From NCBI GenBank assembly GCA_038503075.1, contig JBCAML010000004.1:2005149-2069148 (forward strand): DNA of 64,000 nt. The letters are read 5' to 3'. Under the pieces are notes generated by a model, which was given only the letters and a program-made list of their open reading frames with translations, did not search any database and was not told the DNA's origin. Shown piece after piece: positions 11,681-22,327 of this stretch. Position 1 is the stretch's first letter. Each line of letters starts with the position of its first letter. This DNA is from Gyromitra esculenta. Lineage: Eukaryota > Ascomycota > Pezizomycetes > Pezizales > Discinaceae. The position numbers were made by a program, and so were the translations under genes.

Positions 11681-13475
11681 ATGAATTCTGCGTCAGAGAA
11701 TATAAGCAAGTTTAGGGACACCTCTCACACAACGAAGGGTTCACGTCCGCTCACTATCGTTATCAAGCTTGGTTTGAGCGCCTTGTTTCCTCCTCTAGCT
11801 ATTAGTACAATGGAAGACTGATATAATTTTAATATTTCAGGCACCTCGTCTATCTGTGATGAAAAGACCCATGAGCCTCTGCTCTCTAATCTTTCCCTCC
11901 TTGTCGAGACTTCCTGTCGCCTCAGAAGAGAAGGTCACAGAGTTATCCTCGTCTCGTCTGGTGCTATTGGCATTGGGATGAGGAGGCTAGATATTGAGAA
12001 ACGCCCTAAACACCTTGCAGTTGTCCAGGTATACAAATCCTTCGTTTCCTCACTGCTTCCTCTCCTGGGAACCTAAGAAATAAGTGGGATGGGGTGGTAA
12101 TTTGCTAGAGATTTATGGATTTGACTATTATTTTTCAATTTAGGCAATTGCTGCTGTTGGTCAGTGTAGACTTATTGCACTGTGGGACGAACTGTTTAAA
12201 CAGCTACGGCAGCCTGTGGCACAGATATTATTAACAAGAAATGATATCTCTGACGTATGTGATTATTCTCTTTGAGCTTAGCTTCGTGACTTGGTTGGTT
12301 AATTTGGGATTTGCAGAGAACTCAATACCTCAATGCCGTAAATACATTTTCAGAGCTTTTGAATATGGGAATCATCCCTATCGTAAACGAGAACGATACG
12401 CTGTCGGTTAATGTATGCTGTTTTCTGGCTGCTGGACTCGAACTCAGAAATATGATTGCTAGATGATTGACCGTGACTTAGGAAATCAAATTTGGCGATA
12501 ACGATACCCTCTCTGCAATCACAGCAGGAATGGTTAATGCGGATTACCTCTTCCTTATGACTGATGTCGATTGTCTCTACACAAACAACCCGCGCACTCA
12601 CCCAGACGCAAAGCCGATCGAAGTTGTCGATGATATCTCAATGCTTAACGTTGATGGTAGTCCTATTACTGCTATAGTCCTTCCGTAATCTCACAAACTG
12701 GCACTAACTACTTTCATTCCACAAAATAGTCTCCACCGCCGGCTCCTCGCTTGGTACAGGTGGCATGTCCACTAAACTCACCGCTGCGCGCCTTGCCACC
12801 TCAGCTGGTGTAACCACAATTATAGCACGCTCTTCAACCCCTAGCAACATTTTCCACATCGTTCGCTACATCCAATCCCTCAAGACAGAGTCCAGTATTG
12901 GCACTCCAACACTTGGCAACACCTCTCCCGCCCTGCTTCCTGTAGTCTCTACCGACGATCCCATAGCCACATCTCCCCTCACTTCTGCCACAAAGCTAAC
13001 GACCCGACCTTCCACTCCGACTCTATTTTCTACGCCTAATTCAGCGCTTACTCCTCCGCTACACACTCGTTTCTTGCCTAAACCCCGCGCTCTCCGTGAC
13101 CGCTACTTCTGGATCCTCCATGGGCTCGCACCCCACGGCACTGTGTATATCGACGAGGGCGCCTACCGTGCACTAACTCGCACAGATAAAGCAGGCTTAC
13201 TTCCGGTAGGAGTTGTGGATGTTGCTGGAAACTTTGCACAGCAGGACGCAGTAAGTTTGGTCGTTGTGAAGAGGTTGCCGGAGGGCGGATACGAGGTGAC
13301 AGGGAAAGAAGTGGGAAGGGCGTTAGTGAATTACTCCAGTACCGAGATTGCGAGGATCAAAGGGGAAAAAAGCAGTGCGATCCAGGAGAAGCTGGGGTAT
13401 GCAGATGGGGAGTATGTGGCGTATAGGGATAACACGGCTTTCTTCGAGAAGGAGGGAAAAGAGGAAGGACGTTAG
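11681..13475 (+). CDS. PRO1: Glutamate 5-kinase (proline biosynthesis)
   Basis: First step of proline synthesis: ATP-dependent phosphorylation of glutamate to gamma-glutamyl phosphate; cytosolic. Six exons: 11681-11771, 11841-12028, 12144-12254, 12317-12412, 12482-12656 and 12730-13475, 468 residues, all phases consistent. Amino-acid-kinase motifs: [15 protein letters not shown] at the N terminus, [53 protein letters not shown], and [21 protein letters not shown] Ser/Thr/Pro-rich linker of roughly 65 residues precedes the C-terminal PUA domain ([15 protein letters not shown] to [10 protein letters not shown]). Regulation by proline feedback is typical of the family, not visible here. Confidence 0.95.
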
Positions 13476-14251
13476 ATTAGATCTCTATTCTGTTGTCTCG
13501 GCGGTTTGCGGTTTGATTTAGCATTCTTTATTTTCTTTTGTGCTTCGCCTAGGGCACATTTCCGGTCGTATTTTGCGCAGAAAAATTACCAATTCTGCGA
13601 GTGATAGTTCATGAATAGAAGTCTGGGTTTCTTAGTGCTCGGCATGGTTGAATGATCTCCGGATGTGGGATTCAATCAAGAAATTTATTCTCTAGTAGTC
13701 CTCTGCGATGCTTGTGTTTTCGAGGTTGCCAGTGAATTAAATGTACATTTGCGTACGTTCTTTGGTATTCCATGGCAGGGCTGGTGAAGATGATAGAATA
13801 GGTCTCCTAGGCCCACCCATCTTGGCGCAGCTGTCGGCCAAATCGCGAGGCTATTTAATCCTTCTTATGCCCGCCCTCTTCCCTCTTCCCTCCTTCTCCT
13901 CACTCATCCTCCCGCTCACTCTGCTTTCTCGCCATCATCACTCTCCCACTATCACCGCTTTTTCATCTACCACTATTTCTTTGGAATTGCAAGAGGTTTT
14001 GTTGGGACCGACACCACTGGACAAGTATCTTCCTTTCACTCTATCCATCCTTTTCTGCTTCCCAGCAGAAATCACTTTGAGTCGCTAATAGGAGAAGTAG
14101 ATAGCCACATACCTACCGAGATATACCGCTGGCTTCGCCCTCTTTCCAGTTTCCCCCGTCTCTCTCCTCTGTCTTCCTCCTTCGCCACTCTCTTAAAGAG
14201 TGATCTCTTGGAGTGGCTAGCCACGATCTAAGATACTAATCTTACACAATT
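13476..14251 (+). promoter_or_regulatory. Promoter-like region upstream of structured RNA copy 1
   Basis: After the PRO1 3' end there is an AT-rich box, CTATTTAATCC (13850-13860). A long pyrimidine-rich stretch to about 14060 (CCCTCTTCCCTCCTTCTCC and similar) follows. Such TATA plus CT-rich blocks mark fungal RNA polymerase II start sites. No protein frame downstream is convincing. The likely product is the non-coding element at 14252. Confidence 0.4.
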
Positions 14252-14745
14252 AACGCAGACACATTCACATTCACATTCATGATCAACGTGCTAACAGTAG
14301 GACTATAATACGAACGAGCAAAAGCTAATGGTGTCTACCAGGGCAAATAAAACCCCTCACAGCACCTCACAGGAGAGGTGTTGGACTTTCGGCGCGCTGC
14401 GGTTTTCAGTAGGTGTTGTCGGGTTGGAAGTTATTCTAAGATATAAGTAAGGTTAGACCCCCACTAAAGTTATGAAGTTCCATATGGGTTTCTTTGAGGA
14501 AGGCGCGCCTACTATTAACCTGGCCGCAGTTAAGAGTTGGGTTGGCATAACAGCTTCATAGGGGAAACCATCGGCGGCGTTCTGTGGCTTCGGCTGGGGG
14601 CACAGTAGCCAATGTACGGTTCAAACCGACGGGGTTGCGATCGCGTTTGTCACCCGGGGGGATATATGGTATGTTTTTTTCCCTTCCTCTCTTTTGATGT
14701 TGGCACGTGTGACTTTGAATGTGTCTGTGTCTGTGTCTGCGTTTG
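14252..14745 (+). ncRNA. Putative structured non-coding RNA, family copy 1
   Basis: This segment is alignable over its length to 49190-49618. Shared blocks include GGGGAAAYCATCGG (near 14564), TGTACGGTTCAAACCGA (near 14613) and GGGGGATATATGG (near 14658). The ends are complementary: ACGTGCTAAC (14286-14295) pairs with GTTGGCACGT (14697-14706), and the outer AACGCAGACACA pairs with the distal TGTGTCTGCGTT. An internal hairpin CACCTC/GAGGTG sits near 14365. Indels between copies are not multiples of three, so protein coding is unlikely. AGGTAAGT, a perfect 5' splice site, follows at 14771. No known RNA class was recognised. Confidence 0.55.
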
Positions 14746-15661
14746 TACTTGTGTGGGTTGGTGGGTTTCAAGGTAAGTTTAAAACCCTCTTCTGTCTTTT
14801 TTCCTCTTAGATTTCTTGTAAATATCAATTCGTTTCAATATATTTATGTACGAGATTCGAATTCAATCATTATTCTTCGGTTTAATTCAATTTGATGTTA
14901 TTTTCTGGTGACGCGCATGAGAGGTGTATCCATAAATGAGAGCCACAATGCCAATAGTAGAAGCGAACAAACAGAAGTTTTCGAGCATATGAAACGGTAA
15001 TTTCGAGTAATCCTAAGTCTTCTAGTCAATTACTCCTTTCAGAATTCAAGATAACAAGCTGACCATCAGATTTGTTCGGCTATTCTGATCCACAATAGAG
15101 TGCCAAAAACCGAATTCTGGAATAACCCCATCACTGATAACTGTATCATGGATTTTTCTTCGTTTTGTTCTCGATTAAGAATTCTCGTGTGGCTTGCTCT
15201 TCTTGGTGGTGCCTCTGCCTGCTGCTGCGTGCCTGCTACTGCATACAAGCATACGTGTGGGGTTTTGCTTTTCTTCGTCTGAATGGAGATTGGCTGGTCC
15301 AAGATGATTGACGGTCTTCTTTTGTAGGCAATTTTTATGCAGCGTTAGATACCCCAGATATAGGGATGGGTGTACTTTTTTTTGTTCATACTTTCTTCGA
15401 GTGATAAACTGTGAACCATAGCTTTGGTGATTGAAAAGTAGCTGAAGCTTATACTTGGCGATGAACTTGGAAGATGTATTGACGGTGGTAATATAGGTCA
15501 ACTAGCAGAAACTTGAAGTTACTACAAGTTTATAAACCGTTCTAATAGTTGCCAGGTCCTTTTATTCTGCCATAAACACTTTTCCACTGACCCGTGATAT
15601 CTAAATCCAAAAACGCCATGAATGCACACCCACATATTCCCTATACAAGAAGAGTATTTCA
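14746..15661. other. Intergenic between RNA copy 1 and DPH2
   Basis: About 900 bp of AT-rich DNA. It begins with a GTAAGT...TTTTCCTCTTAG segment (14773-14811) that would make a very short intron. The rest, including the DPH2 3' UTR, has no recognisable gene. Confidence 0.4.
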
Positions 15662-17431
15662 TCAGTGTCTTCCCCCTTCACCTCCAACTGTATACCCTCT
15701 CGCCACGCCACTTCTTCCAACTTCCACTATTGCCCCCTCGTTCGGGTCCTTCTCACCCTCTTTCTCATACTCGATAACGAAATCCGATCCAAGCCCTCTC
15801 CAGCTCCTTTTGTCCCTCAGAAACTCTGCCGCCGGTGATATAACGCCCCCATTCGCACTCAACTGCTTCGAAGAATTCGAGCTCGTTATCAAAGCCGATG
15901 ACGTCTCGCCATTATGCTTCTCCTCCAATGTTTTCTCCTTCCGCCGATGCAGCGGACGCGAGGTAGAAATATAGCGTCCAGTACGCAAATCAAATTCCGG
16001 GGGCTCATCATCATCGCTATCTTCCTCCGCCGCATCCCCGCCCTCCGCCGCATCTTTCCCATTCTCCACCTTCCCCCGCTCCCCGTCCAGTTTCAGCAGG
16101 CTTTCGAAATCCGTAATCCACTCCCCGTTCCAACTCTTCTCTTTATCCAACGCACAGCTGAGTTCAAAGGGCGTGATAACAGCTCTATAAAACTCCCTAC
16201 CGCCTTCGCTGCCTACTATTCCTTGCTCCCAGCATCCAACCCCAACCCATACCTCGACCTCGCTGAAATTTGCTACTTTCTCGACATTCACTTTGCCGAC
16301 TACCACCAGGTAGCTTTTTCTGCCCGCTTCGCGGATCTGGCGTTTTACCATCGAGAGCATGGGGAGGTAGTTTTTGACGTTCAGGGTGTTGACTAGGATG
16401 CCGATTATGCCGGCGGTGCGGGCGTGGGAGAGGAGGGCGTAACGCCGGCGGAGGAGAACGGATGTGGAGGTGGGTGAGACGGTGGAGGTTTGCGGGAGGA
16501 AAGTGTGGATTTCGGAGATTCGGGAGGCGAGGACGAGGAGGAGGGAGGGGAGGGGAGTCGAGATGTGGAAGAGGGAGTAAGATTTGAGGGTCTCTGGGTC
16601 CTCGCTGTTGGGGGGGAGGGTTCGATTTGGTAGTGGTGAGGAGGGGTTGTGGATTACGGCGGTTGCGAATATGTTGGTGTAGCCTGCGGCCACGAGGAGG
16701 TCGTGGAGAGGGGAGACGTGGGAGGTGTAAGTTACGTCGGCCATGAGAATCACTTTGGCGTCCTTTGAGGGGAAAGTTGAGGTGAAGGAGGTGACGGCGG
16801 ATGTGAGGTCGAGTGGGTTGGTGGTAAAGACATATATTACAGGTAATCTGGTCGTGGGAGACAGACATGAGCGGCCATAGTGAACCAGAACATCAGCGCC
16901 ACAGTGCTCAGCAGCGATTTCATCAATGCAGCAGGCAGAGTAAGATGTATCTGCGAGAATGAAGGCTTTCTTCTCGTCCGACTCTGTCTTTAGCGAATTT
17001 TTCGAGTCGCCTGTATCCTTTCCACTGCAGCATCCATTTCCATTGGTATTTTTGGTGGAGCATCCATCCTCCTTTTCACTTCCACTCCCACCACAGCATC
17101 CACCCACGGCCTCCAGTTTCTCTCCGGCCGTACCCCCCGAGTTTCCGTTTCTCGTGTAGTATGGCACACCCTCATTTATGCCCTTCGATATCAACCCGTA
17201 AACTCTCGTACTGTCGCCCAACAGCTCATCCGGGAACTGCAATGCCACCCGTTTGTACCCCTTCTCAATAATTTCCGTGATTGTCCGATCAATGTCGTAG
17301 ACCTCCTTGAACGCAGCTTCGTCGAGCTCTGCATGAGTCCTTGAATTCGTCGATTCGTCCGGCTCAGTGGCAGCAAAAAGGTGATCGTCCGGGGTATAAA
17401 GTGCTGGCGCAACAGCTGGGGGCTCCGCCAT
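15662..17431 (-). CDS. DPH2: Diphthamide biosynthesis protein 2
   Basis: Partner of Dph1 in the radical [4Fe-4S] step that transfers the 3-amino-3-carboxypropyl group to the eEF2 histidine; cytosolic. Intronless, 589 residues. Family motifs: YKRVALQFPDELLGDST (60-75), ILADTSYSACCIDEIAAEHC (158-177), DVLVHYGRSCLSPTTRLPVI, and the C-terminal FDLRTGRYIS. The shape DTSYSACC...HYGRSCLS is that of Dph2 rather than Dph1. A cysteine/glycine-rich insertion of about 58 residues (96-154) with CC pairs interrupts the first domain. An acidic linker (EEDSDDDEPPE) lies near residue 470. It is head to head with JIP5, 199 bp apart. Confidence 0.93.
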   Translation of the reverse strand: MAEPPAVAPALYTPDDHLFAATEPDESTNSRTHAELDEAAFKEVYDIDRTITEIIEKGYKRVALQFPDELLGDSTRVYGLISKGINEGVPYYTRNGNSGGTAGEKLEAVGGCCGGSGSEKEDGCSTKNTNGNGCCSGKDTGDSKNSLKTESDEKKAFILADTSYSACCIDEIAAEHCGADVLVHYGRSCLSPTTRLPVIYVFTTNPLDLTSAVTSFTSTFPSKDAKVILMADVTYTSHVSPLHDLLVAAGYTNIFATAVIHNPSSPLPNRTLPPNSEDPETLKSYSLFHISTPLPSLLLVLASRISEIHTFLPQTSTVSPTSTSVLLRRRYALLSHARTAGIIGILVNTLNVKNYLPMLSMVKRQIREAGRKSYLVVVGKVNVEKVANFSEVEVWVGVGCWEQGIVGSEGGREFYRAVITPFELSCALDKEKSWNGEWITDFESLLKLDGERGKVENGKDAAEGGDAAEEDSDDDEPPEFDLRTGRYISTSRPLHRRKEKTLEEKHNGETSSALITSSNSSKQLSANGGVISPAAEFLRDKRSWRGLGSDFVIEYEKEGEKDPNEGAIVEVGRSGVARGYTVGGEGGRH

Positions 17432-17630
17432 GGTGTGGTCGGATTATCGCGGAAAAAGCCCGTTCGGCGAATGAGGATGTCGGGAATGCGATGGCGGGGT
17501 TGAAGAGGAGGGGCAGGGCGAGAGGCGTTGGTAAGCGCAGAGCCGCACAGCAGGGTAACCTGGCGCCGTCAACCTTATTTTGTTGCGCGCTGTAGATATT
17601 CTCGGCGACAGTCTCGGCTTTTACGACAGG
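17432..17630. promoter_or_regulatory. Bidirectional promoter DPH2/JIP5
   Basis: 199 bp separates the two divergent start codons, so both genes must share this promoter. It is relatively GC-rich and has no clear TATA box. Confidence 0.55.
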
Positions 17631-19108
17631 ATGCCGTATAGTTCTCACGCAATTACGCTCCCGGGCGATGTGTTTTCGCTGGCTTTGCATCCTAATAAGC
17701 CGCTGCTTGCCGCTGGGCTCTCGTCGGGACACTTGTATACCTACACTTGGGACAGCGAAGACAGTGATGATGATGCTGCAGAGGAGGATTTGGAAAAAAA
17801 TAGAGATGGTGGGTTTAAAACATCATGGAAAACAAGACGGCATAAAGGGAGTTGTCGGTGTATTTCATTCAGTGGAGATGGAGACGGTGGGTTTTAACTA
17901 TACATCTTCAAGCTATTTTACTCTTTAATGAATATAAATACTGACATATATATTCTAAACTCTCTAGTAATATACTCCTCTGGCACCGATTCCCTCTTCA
18001 AAGCTGCGTCTTCAGAAACCGGCAGAGTCTTTGCCAAAACCTTCATCCCCGAAGCCTCCTCGTAACACCTCCTCGTAACCCCATTTCTTTGGAGGAAACA
18101 CTAATAAACCTTTCTCTCCCTCTCAGTGGCAGGTCAGATTCCCCAACTACCATTCTCCCACTCTCTGCGCACCATCTTCTCGTCGGCGCAGACTCTGGCA
18201 CAATCCACCTGTTCGACATCCGCACCCCAACCCTTTCCAAACCTTCCTCGTCGTGGATCAAAGCCCACGATGACTACGTCTCCTCCCTCACCGCGCTCCC
18301 CGCCAGTGCTACTACAACCACTGGTTTCTCCCGCCAATTCATCTCAACCGGCGACACAACCCTCGCCCACCTCGACATCCGTAAGCCCGGCAAAATCCTC
18401 TTCAAATCCGAAGACCAAGAGGACGAACTCCTGTGTTCCGCCTTCATATCAGGGCTCCCGGCGAAAGCTGGCCGTGGCGGCGAGAAGATAATAACAGGCA
18501 ACACGAGCGGTGTCGCAACACTATGGAATAAAGGCGAATGGGCGGACCATGAGAATAGGATTAATGTTTCGAAGGCGTCGGGGGACTCGGTGGATGCGCT
18601 GGTTGTACTGCCGGAGGATTTCACGGTCGCTGGGAAGTGGGGCCGATACGTGGCTGCTGGAGCGGGGGACGGGAAGATTCGGATTGTGAAGATGGGGAGC
18701 AATAGTATTGTTGCTACATTAGCGCATTCGTTGACGGCGGAGGAGGCAAAAGCAAAGGCTGCTGAAGAGGATTTGGGGGCGGTATATGATAAAGCGATTG
18801 AAGAGGGAGTTGCGGCGCTTGGGATTGATTGTGAGGGGAGGATCGTGTCTGGTGGGGGTAATGTGGTGAGGGTTTGGTACTGGGAGGATGTGGTGGAAGA
18901 GGAGGCGGAGGGGAATAAAAAAAAGAGGAGGAAAGATGGGAGTGATAGTGATGAGGAGGAAGGCAGTGATGGTGGGTCGGATGAGGATGATAGTAGTGAA
19001 GAGGAACGAGAAAAGAAGAAGAAGCGAAAGAAGAAGAGAAAGGGAGGGAAGGGGAAGGCAAAGAGTACAGGAGTCAAAGCTGTTGCGAGTTTCAAGGGCT
19101 TGGATTAA
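17631..19108 (+). CDS. JIP5: WD-repeat ribosome-biogenesis protein Jip5 (WDR55)
   Basis: Nucleolar beta-propeller protein of large-subunit ribosome biogenesis. Three exons: 17631-17886, 17968-18061 and 18127-19108, 443 residues. WD40 strands: DVFSLALHPNKPLLAAGLSS, CRCISFSGDGD, VIYSSGTDSLFKAASSETGR, LLVGADSGTIHLFDIRTP, GNTSGVATLWNKGEW, RYVAAGAGDGKIRIVKMG and GRIVSGGGNVVRVWYWED. It ends with an alternating acidic (SDSDEEEGSDGG) and Lys/Arg-rich tail, typical of Jip5 and a likely nucleolar signal. The start MPYSSHAITLPGDVFS fits the family N terminus. Confidence 0.92.
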
Positions 19109-20630
19109 AACATGGAGTTTGGCTGTCGGAATGTTCGAATACAGGTTTACTAAATTTTTTTGCATTATAGTGGTGTTGGTCAATATCAATCATGTAATTT
19201 TTGAGATATCTTAGTATACCAGCAAGAGGACTTGCTGCGATCCTGTGATGCGACTTGATATGTTCATGAATTATCACTTGAGAGAGAAAATTCCTTATTT
19301 TGTATTGCTCGCTTTAAACGAGGACGCGAAAAGACAAATGGTTAGATGAGTATGTGGCAGAACTCATTGACCTGATTCTCAGGCACAGGCGCATAATTAC
19401 CCCACCATAAGTGTCGAATATTACCGTCACTGGATTACAGCTATTAGAATCTACTGCAAAATCTCAGCAGTGGATGGTAGACCGACATCAAAGACTGTAG
19501 GCGAGATCAAAAAATAGAGGTGCATATTTCTGCTGTTGGTTGGCTGTGATACCTTGGTCGTGATATCGATATAATAGCTTCGTGGTGGCTTTGTGGCTAT
19601 CTATGAATACATGTAGCCTTTACGGAAAGAGACCACATGTAAGTTCGGATCATAAATAGAAGGCTGATATCATAGACTCTTTAATTGTTTTAACGAGGTC
19701 CTAATACAAAAAGACTAATATATCGTTTCCATGGAGTTACATCTCCTTAAAGCGATCATAAAAAGTCACTCGGACATTCGCAGCCAGTGAAGGGAATTAA
19801 ACACTAATAGGGAATACGAACGAACATCCAGAATATCTCTCGAAGTATAACATTAACACATACAGCATCGAAGGGACTTGGATATTGGCGCGCATGTCAA
19901 GTAGTCCTGGTTTGGAGAGTCTGGTGGGTTGCGGCGAACGAAGATAGAACGGGACTGGTAAACACACGCTCCTGCTTTGTTAGCTCCTCTTCGCAGCCCA
20001 CAGTGGCTGGCCCCTTCAAAATCTATATAAGCTGAGTGATCTCCCCAGCTCGCTTTCTTTCCCCTTCTCCCCATCCGTCCTCCGTCCTCCACCACCTCAT
20101 CATCCTCTGCTCCCCATCTATCACTATCCACTATCCATCCTCTATCCAACAATATTCTATAAACTACCGTTGCTAAATATCCTCACGCTCCTCCTACTAT
20201 TTTCTCGTGTCTTATTACACATCTCGACAGACCGTTGATCATAAGTAGACAAAAATAATAATACAAAACTGCTGACAGACGTGGTGTAACGGATGATTTA
20301 GTCAAGTTTATTCCTCCGCTTTATTCCTGCTTTCCCTGACCTCCTGCTCCCCTCCAAATCCTCTCAGTTGATTCTATGTGTGTTGCGGAACTAGATGATC
20401 GAATTGACTTTTCCTAGGATTTACCTTCAACGATCTAGCGGAGTTGTGGTGGCAAGTCGTCTTTGGCGAAGCGAATGCTTAAGATAGCTTTTTTCACCCC
20501 ATTGCTTTCTTCTTCTTTTCCCTCTCCTCCTTTATGTCTAGTGAGAGTATCGTCGTGTAGCTCTACTGCTGAATTTTAGACGAACTATCGTTTAGCAACT
20601 TAGCTAATGGTCTTTTTTCTAGAATACACG
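19109..20630 (+). promoter_or_regulatory. Intergenic with strong promoter-like signal
   Basis: No gene is seen at 19109-20000. At 20024-20031 there is TATATAAG, followed by a pyrimidine-rich block (20040-20160, for example CCCCTTCTCCCCATCCGTCC). This is the usual layout of a highly expressed fungal Pol II start site. No protein frame follows; the next organised feature is the inverted-repeat RNA-like locus at 20631. Confidence 0.4.
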
Positions 20631-21464
20631 TGCGCACACACACAAATGCAATCGCATTACCGTGCTAACAAGGTTCGAACTATTATGAACTCAAGCTAAT
20701 ATCCTACCATAGTACTCGCATTTCCAGAATGAATTCGGCACCCGACCACGCTGCCACAACAATATTGAGAGATCGCAACCACAAATGATTATAACACCAG
20801 ATTAACCCAGTAATAAGTACTTTAAAGTTTCTCTAAATTTAAAACAAAATATAAACTTAAAATATTAAAGCCAGGTTGTATTACTGATATCAGGCCTAGA
20901 GACAGTATATTTACAAATTTAACCATTACTTCTCAGGTTAAAATATCTCTGGTTATCCAATGCCATGTAATATAAGGTGAGCCATGTGCTATATATTCAC
21001 CATTTCTTGAGTTTTCTTTGAAGGCATTGCAAAAAGTTGCCATTGCATTCTGGGGAGATTTTCCTGCCTATAGTTACCAACATGGGTTTCTCCACGTTCT
21101 GCTGAGTAAATCAACATAAGTTATATGTGTTTAACCTACATAGCCCGTTCAGTTACTGTATGATTAATGAGACCAAGGCAGCAAAAACCGGGGGCTTAGC
21201 CAAAAAAGGTGAATTGTGGTCTTAGACCCCCTAGGACTTTGTCCCAACCCCCTTCCATATAACCCCTCTCAGAACAAGGATTTTTCAGGGCACCTAAAAC
21301 AACCTAATATATTATATCACTAGAAATAAAATTTCTAATAGATCACTGTGATGTTTTGTGTGTTGCTGAAATTCGACAATTTGGTGTTTTGCTAAGACGC
21401 TGAATTCGTTCTGGAAACGCGAGTATAGCGCGCGTGAATGCGATTGTATTTGTGTGTTGCGCAA
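20631..21464 (+). ncRNA. Putative structured RNA locus (copy 3) or fold-back element
   Basis: Long complementary arms bound this locus. The outer arm CAAATGCAATCGCATT (20643-20658) pairs with AATGCGATTGTATTTG (21438-21453). The inner arm at 20713-20739 (ATTTCCAGAATGAATTC) pairs with 21399-21425 (GAATTCGTTCTGGAAAC). Between the 5' arms lies CGTGCTAACA, followed by AAGCTAAT and CTACCA, in the same order as copy 1 at 14287-14340. Its CGTGCTA can pair with TAGCGCG near 21426. The interior is AT-rich and not alignable to copies 1 and 2. It could instead be a non-autonomous DNA transposon, although no target duplication was found. Confidence 0.4.
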
Positions 21465-22327
21465 CGTTTTCTTCGGCTTTGGGATCAATCAGTTACCCTG
21501 GATCTGGGTTGGATGCTTATGTAGTGAGACCTCTACTATTTCGCTCTCTTTCGTTTTTTGATGCGACTGTCTTACGATGTATTCCTAGTGGGTAAGCCAT
21601 CTCTCTGTCCCCCCTCACTCTGTTGTTTCGAGCAAGAGTGGCCTTCGGGGATGCAGCTCCATATGCCTGTTGATATCCTTTCTCTCTTCCTTTTTTGCTA
21701 GTAAATCTACATGTACTTATTCCTTTTTTGTCCGTCTTTCTGTAAGATCTGGTATGTATATTTTTGTTTTTCTCAATTGTCAGCTGTTGCATGTAACACG
21801 TGTCTCAGACAAATACGAAACGAACGGCTTACCCCGTATCTTAGCTATCAATTCATTTGGCATTTTTTATCCTAGTTCCTAATAGTTTGCTTCTCTGTAT
21901 TGCGTGTTGGGATAGTTTTGATCACAGATAGTCACTCGATTAACAATCACGAATATATAGGCGGGAGATGATCATAGCGAGCCTTATTTCCTTGAACATT
22001 CTCTCGCTACATAAATCTAAGGTAGGTGATATTAATTAAAGGCGCCCTGAAGACGATGAGAAAAAACAATGTAAGGCTCGGAAGCCTAACTGTTCGAACA
22101 CAATGGATATCCATATCGATGTTTTGTTTAGTATCTATGCCTCCTCTTAATTCCCTAGTCCAAAGCATTGCGAATTTACATCCCTAAAACAGATACACGC
22201 ATCGATAAACACGCACAAATGCCGCGGCAAGTTCAGTAAGTGCAAAATATAGTATAAAGGAAGAACAAGAAAAATAATTTTTTGATGCATCAACATCATG
22301 CCGTCCGCTTGTTTACTCATAATATAT
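21465..22327. other. Intergenic, no gene seen
   Basis: About 860 bp between the inverted-repeat locus and the ARP2 3' end. It contains a CT/T-rich stretch (21640-21780) and no convincing coding sequence. Confidence 0.5.

Noticed and set aside
14613..14632. GTACGGTTCAAACC as a group II intron signature
   Set aside because: Only the short GTACGGTTC word matches. No domain V hairpin, no GTGYG 5' end and no reverse transcriptase.
14556..14828. 90-residue - strand frame over RNA copy 1
   Set aside because: Copy 2 has frame-breaking indels in the matching position, so conservation is not at protein level.
20631..21464. Telomerase RNA as identity of the structured loci
   Set aside because: No CUAACCCUAA-type template for TTAGGG repeats was found, and three loci would be unusual.
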